Below, in pieces: positions 57,003 to 63,963 of a stretch of DNA of 64,000 nt. Location: positions 496,001 to 560,000 of the forward strand of contig NZ_FWZX01000001.1 of assembly GCF_900177295.1 (NCBI RefSeq). The letters are read 5' to 3'. The notes under the pieces were generated by a model. That model had not been told where the DNA came from. It saw only the letters and a program-made list of their open reading frames with translations, and searched no databases. Position 1 is the stretch's first letter. Every line of letters starts with the position of its first letter. The position numbers and the translations under genes are program-made. This DNA is from Tistlia consotensis USBA 355. Lineage in GTDB: Bacteria > Pseudomonadota > Alphaproteobacteria > Kiloniellales > DSM-21159.

Positions 57003-57893
57003 TCACGCCGGCGCGGCGACGAAACTGCGGAAGTGCTCCATGAAGGCGGTCGTCACGTTGGAGGCCGGGAACAGCCGCGGCGTGATCGAGGAGATGCGGA
57101 TCGGCAGCAGGGGGTCGGTCTCGCGCGCCACGATGCGCGGATCCTCGCGGCCGATCAGGGCGAAGTTGTCGACCAGCGCGACGCCGATGCCGGCGGCGAC
57201 CATCTCCAGGGCCGTCGCGGTGTGGCGCACCTCGTAGCCGTAGCGGCGCTCGAGCCCGCGCTCGGCGAAGACCTGGTCGACCAGGCGGCCGAGCGGCGTC
57301 GCCGCGGCGTAGGAGATGTGCGGCATCAGGTTGAGGTCGGTGACCTTGACCTTCTTCACCTGGGTCAGGTCGTGGCCGCGCGGACAGACGCAGACCAGGC
57401 GCCCCTCGGCGAGCGGCGTCACCGACAGCGAGGGGTGGCGCGACACGGTGATCGAGAAGCCGATGTCGGCGCGGCCGCTGGCCAGCAGCTCGGTGATCTC
57501 GTCGATCGAGCCGAGCTCCAGCGAGACCCGCACCTTGGGGCGCTGGGCGGCGAAGCTGGCCAGCGCCTTGGGCAGCACGCCGAGGCCGATGCTCGGCGAG
57601 GCGACGATGGCGAGCGTGCCGATCGTGCCCTCGCGCAGCTCCGCGACGATGGTGCGGATGCGCTTCTGCTGCATGAAGAGGTGCTGGGCCTCCTGGGCGA
57701 TGTGCCGGGCCTCGCGCGTCGGGATCAGGCGGCCGCGGTCGCGCTCGAAGAGGGTCAGCCCGGTGACGCTCTCGGTGTGGCGGATCATGTTGCTGATCGC
57801 GGGCTGCGAGACGTTGAGGATCTCGGCCGCCCGGGCGGTCGTGCCGACCTCGATGACGGTGCTCAGCACCTCGAGCTGGCGGGCGTTGATCAT
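57003..57893 (-). CDS. LysR-family transcriptional regulator
   Basis: A 296-residue regulator. The winged helix-turn-helix occupies residues 1-60 (MINARQLEVLSTVIEVGTTA; RAAEILNVSQPAISNMIRHT). The LysR substrate-binding domain (about 90-290) follows, with IGTLAIVASPSIGLGVLPKA and MVAAGIGVALVDNFALIGRE. The ATG at 57893 lies one base from the ATAA-N7-TTAT site at 57894-57908. It is convergent with the first DUF1028 gene and divergent from the carbamoylase gene, placing it between the two halves of the cyclic-amide locus, which it probably activates. Confidence 0.93.
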   Translation of the reverse strand: MINARQLEVLSTVIEVGTTARAAEILNVSQPAISNMIRHTESVTGLTLFERDRGRLIPTREARHIAQEAQHLFMQQKRIRTIVAELREGTIGTLAIVASPSIGLGVLPKALASFAAQRPKVRVSLELGSIDEITELLASGRADIGFSITVSRHPSLSVTPLAEGRLVCVCPRGHDLTQVKKVKVTDLNLMPHISYAAATPLGRLVDQVFAERGLERRYGYEVRHTATALEMVAAGIGVALVDNFALIGREDPRIVARETDPLLPIRISSITPRLFPASNVTTAFMEHFRSFVAAPA

Positions 57894-57908
57894 ATAACCT
57901 CGCGTTAT
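57894..57908. promoter_or_regulatory. LysR-type box (ATAA-N7-TTAT) between lysR and the carbamoylase gene
   Basis: ATAACCTCGCGTTAT has the T-N11-A pattern and arms identical to the site at 50748-50762. It directly abuts the lysR start codon and lies about 97 bases before the divergent carbamoylase start, the classic position for LysR autoregulation and divergent activation. Confidence 0.7.
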
Positions 57909-57969
57909 TCCGGCGGCCCGCTTGTTTATTTCAGCTTCAGGCCGGCTCCGTCTAGGTCTGAGCAGCGGA

Positions 57970-57989
57970 GGCGGGCGGAAAGGCCCGCC
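57970..57989. repeat. Short GC hairpin before the carbamoylase gene
   Basis: A 7-bp stem (ggcgggc with gcccgcc) and 6-base loop GGAAAG, 15 bases before the carbamoylase ATG and just upstream of its GGAGGA site. A similar gcccgcc/GAAAGG element lies at 60723-60746. It could affect translation or be a dispersed palindromic repeat. Confidence 0.5.
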
Positions 57990-58004
57990 CTACGGAGGAA
58001 ATGA

Positions 58005-58988
58005 ATGAGCCGAACCCGGATCTTCGCCGTCGGCCAGCTCGGGCCGATCTCGCTGGCCGACAGCAAGGAGGCGGCGGTCGCCCGCCTGATCGCGCTGCTG
58101 CGCGAGGCCCACGGCCGCGGCGCCGTCTGGATCACCTTCCCGGAGCTCGCGCTCACCACCTTCTTCCCGCGCTACGTCTACGACGACCCGGCCGACTACG
58201 ACCGCTTCTTCGAGGAGGGCCTGCCCTCGCCGGCGATGCGGCCGCTCTTCGAGGTCGCGCGCGAGCTCGGCATCGGCTTTTACCTCGGCTTCGCCGAGAA
58301 GGTCGTCGAGGGCGGCGAGACGCACCGCTACAACACCGCGATCCTGGTCGAGCGCGACGGCCGGGTGATCGGCAAGTACCGCAAGATCCACCTGCCCGGC
58401 ACCCGGGACCCGATCCGCAAGGCCAACTTCGAGCATCTGGAGAAGCGCTACTTCGAGGTCGGCGACCTCGGCTTCCGCAGCTTCGGGAGCTCGGTCGGCC
58501 GCATCGGCCTGTGCATCTGCAACGACCGGCGCTGGCCTGAGACCTTCCGGGTCATGGCGCTGCAGGGCGCCGAGGTCTTCCTGCTCGGCTACAACACGCC
58601 GACCCTCAACATCCATCACCCCGAGCCGGCGCACCTGCGCGAGTTCCACAACCGGCTCTCGCTGGAGTCGGCGGCCTACCAGAACGCCGCCTGGGTCATG
58701 GCCGCCGCCAAGTGCGGTGCCGAGGACGGCTTCGCGATGATCGGCGGCTCGGCGATCGTCGCCCCGACCGGCGAGACCGTGGCCCGTGCCTCGGGCGAGG
58801 ACGACGAGGTCATCTCCTACGCCTGCGACCTCGAGCTCGGCGCCTACATCCGGCGCAGCGTCTTCGACTTCGCGCGGCACCGCCGCATCGAGCACTACGG
58901 CCTGATCGCCAGCCAGACCGGCATCGTCATCCCCGAGGACGAGCCGGCGGCCGGCGACGCGGGCGAGACCGGAAAGGCTGCGGAATGA
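58005..58988 (+). CDS. N-carbamoyl-D-amino-acid amidohydrolase (D-carbamoylase)
   Basis: A 327-residue nitrilase-superfamily enzyme that hydrolyses N-carbamoyl amino acids to the amino acid, CO2 and ammonia. The catalytic triad is intact at the positions of the Agrobacterium enzyme: Glu47 in TFPELALTTFFPR, Lys127 in IGKYRKIHLPG and Cys172 in LCICNDRRWPET. Strong family stretches continue with FEHLEKRYFEVGDLGF and LGYNTPTLNIHHPEP. D-selectivity is inferred from this resemblance. ATG 58005 follows GGAGGA; another ATG four bases earlier is in a different frame. Its stop overlaps the second DUF1028 gene as ATGA. Confidence 0.94.
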   Translation: MSRTRIFAVGQLGPISLADSKEAAVARLIALLREAHGRGAVWITFPELALTTFFPRYVYDDPADYDRFFEEGLPSPAMRPLFEVARELGIGFYLGFAEKVVEGGETHRYNTAILVERDGRVIGKYRKIHLPGTRDPIRKANFEHLEKRYFEVGDLGFRSFGSSVGRIGLCICNDRRWPETFRVMALQGAEVFLLGYNTPTLNIHHPEPAHLREFHNRLSLESAAYQNAAWVMAAAKCGAEDGFAMIGGSAIVAPTGETVARASGEDDEVISYACDLELGAYIRRSVFDFARHRRIEHYGLIASQTGIVIPEDEPAAGDAGETGKAAE

Positions 58989-59662
58989 CCTTCTCGCTCG
59001 CCGGGATCTGCCGCAAGACCGGCCAGATCGGCTGCGCCGTCGCGACCTCCAGCGTCTGCGTCGGCGCCCGCGTCGGCCGGGTCGGCCGCGACTGCGTCGT
59101 GCTGTCCCAGGCGCGCACCGACCCGCGGCTGCACGCCGTCGGCATCGCGGCCCACGCCGCAGGCGGCGACGCCGCGGCCGCTCTGGCGGCGATGCAGGCG
59201 GCGGCGACGGCGCCGCACTGGCGCCAGCTCGGCGTGCTGGAGCGTTCGGGGGCCGCGGCGCACGTCACCGGCGCCTCCTGCCTGCCGTCCTGCGGCGGCC
59301 TGGTCGGCCGGGACTGCCTCGCGCTCGGCAACTACCTGGCCAGCGACGCGGTGCTGCCGGCCATGGTCGAGGCCTTCGAGACCACCGCGGGCCCGCTCGC
59401 CGAGCGGCTGATCGCCGGGCTGGCCGCCGGCCTCGCCGCGGGCGGCGAGCTGGACCCGCTGCAGTCGGCCGCCCTGCTGGTCTACGGCGGGCCGGACTTC
59501 GCCTATGCCGACCTGCGGATCGACAAGAGCGCGACGCCGGTCGCCGAGCTCGCCCTGCTCTGGCAGGACTGGAAGCCGAAGGCCGACGCCTACGTCGTGC
59601 GCACCCTCGATCCCGACTCGGCCCCGCCCTCGCGCGAGGTCGAGGCGGCGGGCCAGCGGTAG
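58985..59662 (+). CDS. DUF1028-family protein (second of two)
   Basis: A 225-residue DUF1028 protein translated in tight coupling (ATGA) with the D-carbamoylase. It has MTFSLAGICRKTGQIGCAVA, VVLSQARTDPRLHAVGIAA (about residues 40-58), HWRQLGVLERSGAAAHVTGA, GRDCLALGNYLASDAVLPAM (about 109-128) and GGELDPLQSAALLVYGGPD. It lacks the C-terminal extension of the first paralogue. Coupling to a carbamoylase suggests it acts on the same pathway intermediate or product. It ends 13 bases before the convergent flavodoxin-like gene. Confidence 0.88.
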   Translation: MTFSLAGICRKTGQIGCAVATSSVCVGARVGRVGRDCVVLSQARTDPRLHAVGIAAHAAGGDAAAALAAMQAAATAPHWRQLGVLERSGAAAHVTGASCLPSCGGLVGRDCLALGNYLASDAVLPAMVEAFETTAGPLAERLIAGLAAGLAAGGELDPLQSAALLVYGGPDFAYADLRIDKSATPVAELALLWQDWKPKADAYVVRTLDPDSAPPSREVEAAGQR

Positions 59663-59675
59663 CCGCCCGCCGCCC

Positions 59676-60161
59676 TCACAGGATCCCGGCGTCGAGCGCC
59701 GCCGCCATCCAGCCGCCCAGCTCCTCGCACTGTCCGACGAAGGCCTCGTCGAAGGCGCCTCGGCAGATCAAGGGCGCGCGGGCCGGGCGCCATCTGAGGC
59801 CGGTCGCGATGGACTCGACGGCGCGCCGCGTGCCGGTGCCGTCGTGGCCGGCGCGGATCCAGAGCGCATAGGGCAGCCCCTGGGTCCGCTCCAGGCAAGG
59901 GTAGTAGCTGCGGTCGAAGAAGTCCTTCAGGGCGCCGCTCATGGTGCCGAGGTTCTCGGTCGTCCCGAGCAGGATCGCGTCGGCCGCCAGCACGTCCTCG
60001 GGCCCGGCCTCGAGCGGCGGCTGGTGCCGCGTCTCGACCCCCTCGATGCCGTCCTGCCGGGCGCCGCGCAACACCGCCTCCAGCAGCCGCCGGGTATTCT
60101 CCGACGGCGCGTGAGCGACGACCAGCAGGCGCTTCGACAGCGCTGGCGGCGAGGCGGTCAT
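59676..60161 (-). CDS. Flavodoxin-fold FMN protein / NAD(P)H-dependent reductase-like
   Basis: A 161-residue flavodoxin-fold protein. LLVVAHAPSENTRRLLEAVL (about residues 11-30) forms the phosphate-binding loop, ADAILLGTTENLGTMSGALK (about 59-78) and DFFDRSYYPCLERTQGLPYA form the isoalloxazine region, and AGHDGTGTRRAVESIATGLR follows. It is probably a small redox enzyme for quinones or similar. It lies downstream of the DUF1993 gene and tetR on the same strand, so it may be in the same stress-responsive unit. Confidence 0.8.
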   Translation of the reverse strand: MTASPPALSKRLLVVAHAPSENTRRLLEAVLRGARQDGIEGVETRHQPPLEAGPEDVLAADAILLGTTENLGTMSGALKDFFDRSYYPCLERTQGLPYALWIRAGHDGTGTRRAVESIATGLRWRPARAPLICRGAFDEAFVGQCEELGGWMAAALDAGIL

Positions 60162-60199
60162 CTTGCGCGCGTCCTCCTCCCTCCGCGCCGGCCGGCCGG

Positions 60200-60706
60200 T
60201 CAGTCGAAGCGGCCGAGGTAGTCCAGCTTGCCGACCTCGACGCCCTGGTGACGCAGGATCCCGTGTGCCGTCGTCACATGGAAGAAGAAGTTCGGCAGCA
60301 TGAAGCGCGTCACGTAGTCGGCGCCGGAGTAGCTCGCCTGAAACTTCCCGAAGCGCAGCTCGATGCTGCGCGCCTCGGCGCCGTCGAAGGGCTCCCGGCC
60401 GACGCCGCCGAGGAAGGCCAGCGTCCTGGCGACCCGCTCCTTCAGCTCGGCGAGCGTCGTCTCGCTGTCGGGGAAGCTCGGTGCCGCGAGGCCGGTCAGG
60501 CGCGCGACGCTGGCCTTGGCGGTATCGCTGGCCCGCTGGATCTGGCCCGACAGCGGGAGCATGTCGGGCGCGAGCCGGGCGCCGACCAGCTCGGCAGGGT
60601 CGAGGCCGCGAGCGGCTGCGTGCGCCTCCGCCTTGTCGAGGTAGCCCGACAGCACGCCGAGGCCGTGCGTCAGGACCGGGATGGTGAGCTCGTGGATGGT
60701 CGGCAT
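60200..60706 (-). CDS. DUF1993-family protein
   Basis: A 168-residue protein of the DUF1993 family, which has a DinB-like four-helix character. It starts TIHELTIPVLTHGLGVLSGY and shows LAPDMLPLSGQIQRASDTAK (about residues 46-65) and FMLPNFFFHVTTAHGILRHQ (about 134-153), the most conserved part, with a His that could bind metal. Function is unknown. It ends 38 bases before the flavodoxin-like gene and follows tetR, so it may belong to the TetR regulon. Confidence 0.88.
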   Translation of the reverse strand: MPTIHELTIPVLTHGLGVLSGYLDKAEAHAAARGLDPAELVGARLAPDMLPLSGQIQRASDTAKASVARLTGLAAPSFPDSETTLAELKERVARTLAFLGGVGREPFDGAEARSIELRFGKFQASYSGADYVTRFMLPNFFFHVTTAHGILRHQGVEVGKLDYLGRFD

Positions 60707-60722
60707 GTCTGGCTCCTGGAAG

Positions 60723-60746
60723 CGCCCGCCGAAAGGCCGGCGGGCG
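60723..60746. repeat. 9-bp GC hairpin upstream of the DUF1993 gene
   Basis: Arms cgcccgccg and cggcgggcg with loop AAAGGC, about 16 bases before the DUF1993 ATG on the minus strand. It resembles the hairpin at 57970-57989. No T-run follows in the minus direction. The rest of the 162-base gap 60707-60868 shows nothing recognisable. Confidence 0.5.
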
Positions 60747-60868
60747 GGAAAAAGGCTGCGCCGGGCAGCGCCGCCCTGAGATCTGGTGAGGCCACCGCCG
60801 ATCGCCAGGGCGACGCCTGTGGACGAGTTGCGTTCTCTGGCGACGAGGCGGCAGGCGCGGCCCGACGC

Positions 60869-61459
60869 TCAGCCGGGGCGGTCGAGCAGCGCAAGGGCCG
60901 GGCGGACCAGGCCTTCGAGCAGCGCACGCTCGGGCCGGGAGCGGGCGAGCACGCGCAGGCCGAGCTGCACGCTCAGCAGCAGGCGCGCGAGATCCTCGGC
61001 AGGCTGGGCGGTCGAGATCGTGCCGTCGCGCTGACCGGCCTCGACGCAGCGCCGGAAGAAGGCCTCGATCTCGGCGATCATCGCGGCGACGGCCCGCCGG
61101 AGCTCCGGGTCCGCGGGCGCCGACTCGAGCGCCGAGTTGACCAGCAGGCAGCCCTTGCGCTCGCGGTCGTCGAGCGAGCGCTCGATCATCTCGGCGAAGA
61201 AGGCGGCGATCGCCGCGCGCGGCGGCAGGCCGGCTTCGAGGCGCCGGGCGCGCTCGCCGAAGCTCTGCGCAACGTAGCGGTCGATCGCCCGGCGGTAGAG
61301 CGCGCGCTTGTCGCCGAAGGCGTTGTAGAGGCTGGCCCCGGTGATGCCCATGCGTGCCGCGAGGTCGCGCACCGAGGTCGCCTCGTAGCCCTGCGCCCAG
61401 AAACACTGCACGGCCGCGTCGAGCGCCGCCGCTTCGTCGAACTGCCGGGGCCGTGCCAT
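60869..61459 (-). CDS. TetR/AcrR-family transcriptional regulator
   Basis: A 196-residue repressor. The helix-turn-helix domain has RQFDEAAALDAAVQCFWAQG and SVRDLAARMGITGASLYNAF (about residues 29-48), the typical AcrR-like form. A Cys in RKGCLLVNSALES (about 103) is at a position seen in electrophile-sensing TetR relatives. The C-terminal helical domain is about 60-190. It is divergent from the DMT exporter, with an 18-bp palindrome (61534-61551) between them. Genes on both sides (exporter, glutathione S-transferase, flavodoxin-like protein) suggest a response to reactive small molecules. Confidence 0.92.
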   Translation of the reverse strand: MARPRQFDEAAALDAAVQCFWAQGYEATSVRDLAARMGITGASLYNAFGDKRALYRRAIDRYVAQSFGERARRLEAGLPPRAAIAAFFAEMIERSLDDRERKGCLLVNSALESAPADPELRRAVAAMIAEIEAFFRRCVEAGQRDGTISTAQPAEDLARLLLSVQLGLRVLARSRPERALLEGLVRPALALLDRPG

Positions 61460-61533
61460 CGTCCCGCCTTCTCAGGATCTGTGACCGGAGGTCGGCAGCG
61501 CGGCCGTTGCCGTCCTGCCGTCGTCGCTGCATT

Positions 61534-61551
61534 TTAGATCGATCGTTCTAA
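61534..61551. promoter_or_regulatory. 18-bp palindromic operator candidate for the TetR regulator
   Basis: TTAGA-T-CGATCG-T-TCTAA is an inverted repeat with a single T-T mismatched pair, AT-rich in GC-rich surroundings. It is 75 bases from the tetR start and 39 bases from the exporter start. Similar TAGA(A/T)CGATCG(T/A)TCTA sites are known for electrophile- and drug-responsive TetR proteins. Confidence 0.7.
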
Positions 61552-61589
61552 TATTCCAGCGCCGCGACGGCGGGAGCACGACGAAGACG

Positions 61590-62531
61590 ATGACCGGCAG
61601 CGAGGCGGATGTTTCGGACGCAGGGCCCCTGGCGCAGCCGCAGGCCCGCACGCGCCTGCTCGCGGGCCTGGGCTGGGCCGCGCTGGCGGTCGCGATCTTC
61701 TCGGGCTGGTTCATCGTCACCCGCTTCGGCGTCACCCACGACCTGGCGGTCTGGGACGTCATCGCGCTGCGCTTCGGCGGCGGCGCCCTGCTGCTCGGGC
61801 CCCTGCTGCTGACCCGCCGGCACCGCCTGCCGGCCGGCGCCTGGCTGGAGGGCCTGCTCTTCGCCCTGCTCTGGGGCGCGCCCTTCGTGCTGTTCGTGGC
61901 GCTCGGCCTGCAGCTGACCTCGGCAGCCCAGGCCTCCTCGGTCACGCCGGCGCTGATGCCGGTCTTCGCCGGCCTGGTCGCCTGGCTGGCGCTGCGCGAG
62001 CCGCCGGGCCGGGGGCGCCTCTTCGGCTATCTCGCCATCGTCGCCGGCGTCGCCGCCCTGGCCGTCGGCCAGGCCCGCGGCAGCGCGCCGAGCCCGCTCG
62101 GCCTGGCCAGCCTGCTCGCCGCCGCCCTGCTCTGGGCGCTCTACACCCTGCGCTTCCGGCGCGGCGGCATCAGCCCGCTGCAGTCGGCGGCGCTGATCTG
62201 CCTCTGGTCGGCGCTGCTCTACCTGCCGGCCTACCTGCTCGGCGGCCTGTCGAGGCTCGGCACGGCGCCGGCCGGCGAGGTCGCCTTCCAGGTGCTCTAC
62301 CAGGGCCTGCTGATGAGCGCCGTCGCGATCGTCGCCTTCAACCGGGCGGTGACCCTGCTCGGGCCGCGCTCGGCGGCGGCGATCATCGCCCTGATCCCGG
62401 TCGCCGCGACGACCCTGGCGATCCCGGCGCTCGGCGAGGTGCCCTCGCGGCTCGGCGCCCTGGCCATCGTCGTCATCGCCAGCGGCGTCCTGCTCGCCGC
62501 GCGCCCGGCCCGGCTTGCCCGGACCTCCTGA
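61590..62531 (+). CDS. DMT-superfamily (EamA) transporter
   Basis: A 313-residue, ten-helix drug/metabolite transporter made of two EamA repeats. LLAGLGWAALAVAIFSGWFI starts the first (about residues 23-42), PALMPVFAGLVAWLALREPP closes it (about 120-139), and PLGLASLLAAALLWALYTLR starts the second, ending IPVAATTLAIPALGEVPSRL. Export of small metabolites is the family role. It is divergent from tetR across a palindromic site and 46 bases before a glutathione S-transferase. Confidence 0.9.
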   Translation: MTGSEADVSDAGPLAQPQARTRLLAGLGWAALAVAIFSGWFIVTRFGVTHDLAVWDVIALRFGGGALLLGPLLLTRRHRLPAGAWLEGLLFALLWGAPFVLFVALGLQLTSAAQASSVTPALMPVFAGLVAWLALREPPGRGRLFGYLAIVAGVAALAVGQARGSAPSPLGLASLLAAALLWALYTLRFRRGGISPLQSAALICLWSALLYLPAYLLGGLSRLGTAPAGEVAFQVLYQGLLMSAVAIVAFNRAVTLLGPRSAAAIIALIPVAATTLAIPALGEVPSRLGALAIVVIASGVLLAARPARLARTS

Positions 62532-62577
62532 CCAGATCCTCCTGACCCGCTCCCCCGATCCGCCGAAGGAAGAGACC

Positions 62578-63285
62578 ATGATCCGATTCTACTTCCACCC
62601 GACGCCCAACCCCGCCAAGGTCGCCCTCTTCCTGGAGGAGGCCGGGCTGCCCTACGAGCTCGTGCCGGTCGACACCAGCAAGGGCGAGCAGCACGCCCCG
62701 GCCTTCCGGGCGATCAATCCGAACGGCAAGGTGCCGGCGATCGTCGACACCGAGGGGCCGGGCGGCACGGAGGCCCGGGTCTTCGATTCCAGCGCCATCC
62801 TGCTCCATCTCGGCGACAAGACCGGTCGCTTCGTCGGCAGTCCCGGCGACCGGCCGGAGCTGCTGTCCTGGCTGTTCTTCCTGGCCAGCGGCCTCGGCCC
62901 CTTCTCCGGCCAGGCCGTGCACTTCCAGCACGCCGCCCCGGAGAAGCTGCCCTATGCGATCAACCGCTACCGCCGCGAGGTCGAACGGCACTACCGGGTG
63001 CTCGACGAGCGGCTGGCCGGCCGCGACTTCCTGGTCGGCGAGAGCTACACGATCGCCGACATCTCGGCCTGGGGCTGGCTCGACCGGGCCGCCCGCGTGC
63101 TGCCCGGCGAGACCGATCCGCTGGCCGCCTTCCCGGACCTGCAGCGCTGGTTCGCCCGGATCGACGCCCGGCCGGCGGTGGCGCGGGCCCGCGCGGTCGG
63201 CAAGGACCACGCCTTCAAGAAGGAGATGGACGAGGCGGCGCGGCGCGCCCTCTTCCCCTCCAACTATCCGCCGGCGGCGGCCTGA
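62578..63285 (+). CDS. Glutathione S-transferase family protein
   Basis: A 235-residue two-domain protein. The thioredoxin-like N-terminus MIRFYFHPTPNPAKVALFLE leads to LPYELVPVDTSKGEQHAPAF (about residues 24-43), NPNGKVPAIVD (about 48-58) and the glutathione-binding FDSSAILLHLGDK (about 70-82). The helical domain has FLVGESYTIADISAWGWLDR. It resembles the YfcG/Ure2-like GSTs, which work as disulfide reductases. The ATG at 62578 follows GAAGGAAGAG. It is downstream of the exporter in the same likely unit. Confidence 0.92.
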   Translation: MIRFYFHPTPNPAKVALFLEEAGLPYELVPVDTSKGEQHAPAFRAINPNGKVPAIVDTEGPGGTEARVFDSSAILLHLGDKTGRFVGSPGDRPELLSWLFFLASGLGPFSGQAVHFQHAAPEKLPYAINRYRREVERHYRVLDERLAGRDFLVGESYTIADISAWGWLDRAARVLPGETDPLAAFPDLQRWFARIDARPAVARARAVGKDHAFKKEMDEAARRALFPSNYPPAAA

Positions 63286-63300
63286 GCGGAAGGGCGGGAA

Positions 63301-63963
63301 TCAGCCGCCGCCGGTCCTGCAGTCGAGCGGCTTCTCGCCCGGCAGGGTCAGGGTCGCCGCGTCGCCCTTGTTCCAGAACTCGACCGGGCCCTTGCCGGTG
63401 TCGGCGCCGTAGCGGGCGCCGCTGCCGCTCAGCCGGATCTCCAGGAGGTAGCTGTCCGGCGCGCGCTGCAGCCAGGCCAGCGGCGTCGTGCCGCGGAAGA
63501 AGGTCAGGCGCGCCAGGCTGCCGTCGCTGCAATGGAAGTCGACCGGTCCGATCGAGATGCCGTCCTTGGTCTCGGCGCCGGCCGCCGGATAGGCGGCCCG
63601 CAGCTCGGCGATCCGCGCCAGGTAGGCGACGGTGACGCAGGCCGTGCGGTCGGCGGCCTTGAGGCAGCTGTCGAGGCCGCGCCGCCAGCCGAGCTGCTCG
63701 GCCTTGAGCAGTTCCATCGGGGCGCCGGCCGCATTGCCGCCGCGCAGGCTGTCGAGGGCCCGGCGATAGACCCGCCCCAGCTCGCGGTCGAGCTCGCCGA
63801 GCGCGGCGCTCTCGCAGACCTGCCGGGCGATCGAATCGGGCGCCGCCGCCGAACACTCGGGCGCCGGCGTCGCCGCTCGCGCCGGGCCGGCGGCGGTCGG
63901 CCCGGCCAGGACGGCACCGAGAACGGCCAGCCAGACGGCGAGGAAGGACAGCAGGCGGATCAT
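63301..63963 (-). CDS. Secreted LprI-like plus MliC-like protein (lysozyme-inhibitor type)
   Basis: A 220-residue exported protein. The signal peptide MIRLLSFLAVWLAVLGAVLA ends around ARAA near residue 30. An LprI/DUF1311-type region (about 35-115) has DSIARQVCESAALGELDREL and GRVYRRALDSLRGG, with four Cys probably disulfide-bonded. A C-terminal MliC-like domain (about 138-220) shows VDFHCSDGSLARLTFFRGTT, SGSGARYGADTGKGPVEFWN and LTLPGEKPLDC. Both families include lysozyme inhibitors. A fusion of the two in one protein is notable. It is convergent with the GST gene, 15 bases apart. The last 37 bases of the window show nothing recognisable. Confidence 0.82.
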   Translation of the reverse strand: MIRLLSFLAVWLAVLGAVLAGPTAAGPARAATPAPECSAAAPDSIARQVCESAALGELDRELGRVYRRALDSLRGGNAAGAPMELLKAEQLGWRRGLDSCLKAADRTACVTVAYLARIAELRAAYPAAGAETKDGISIGPVDFHCSDGSLARLTFFRGTTPLAWLQRAPDSYLLEIRLSGSGARYGADTGKGPVEFWNKGDAATLTLPGEKPLDCRTGGG

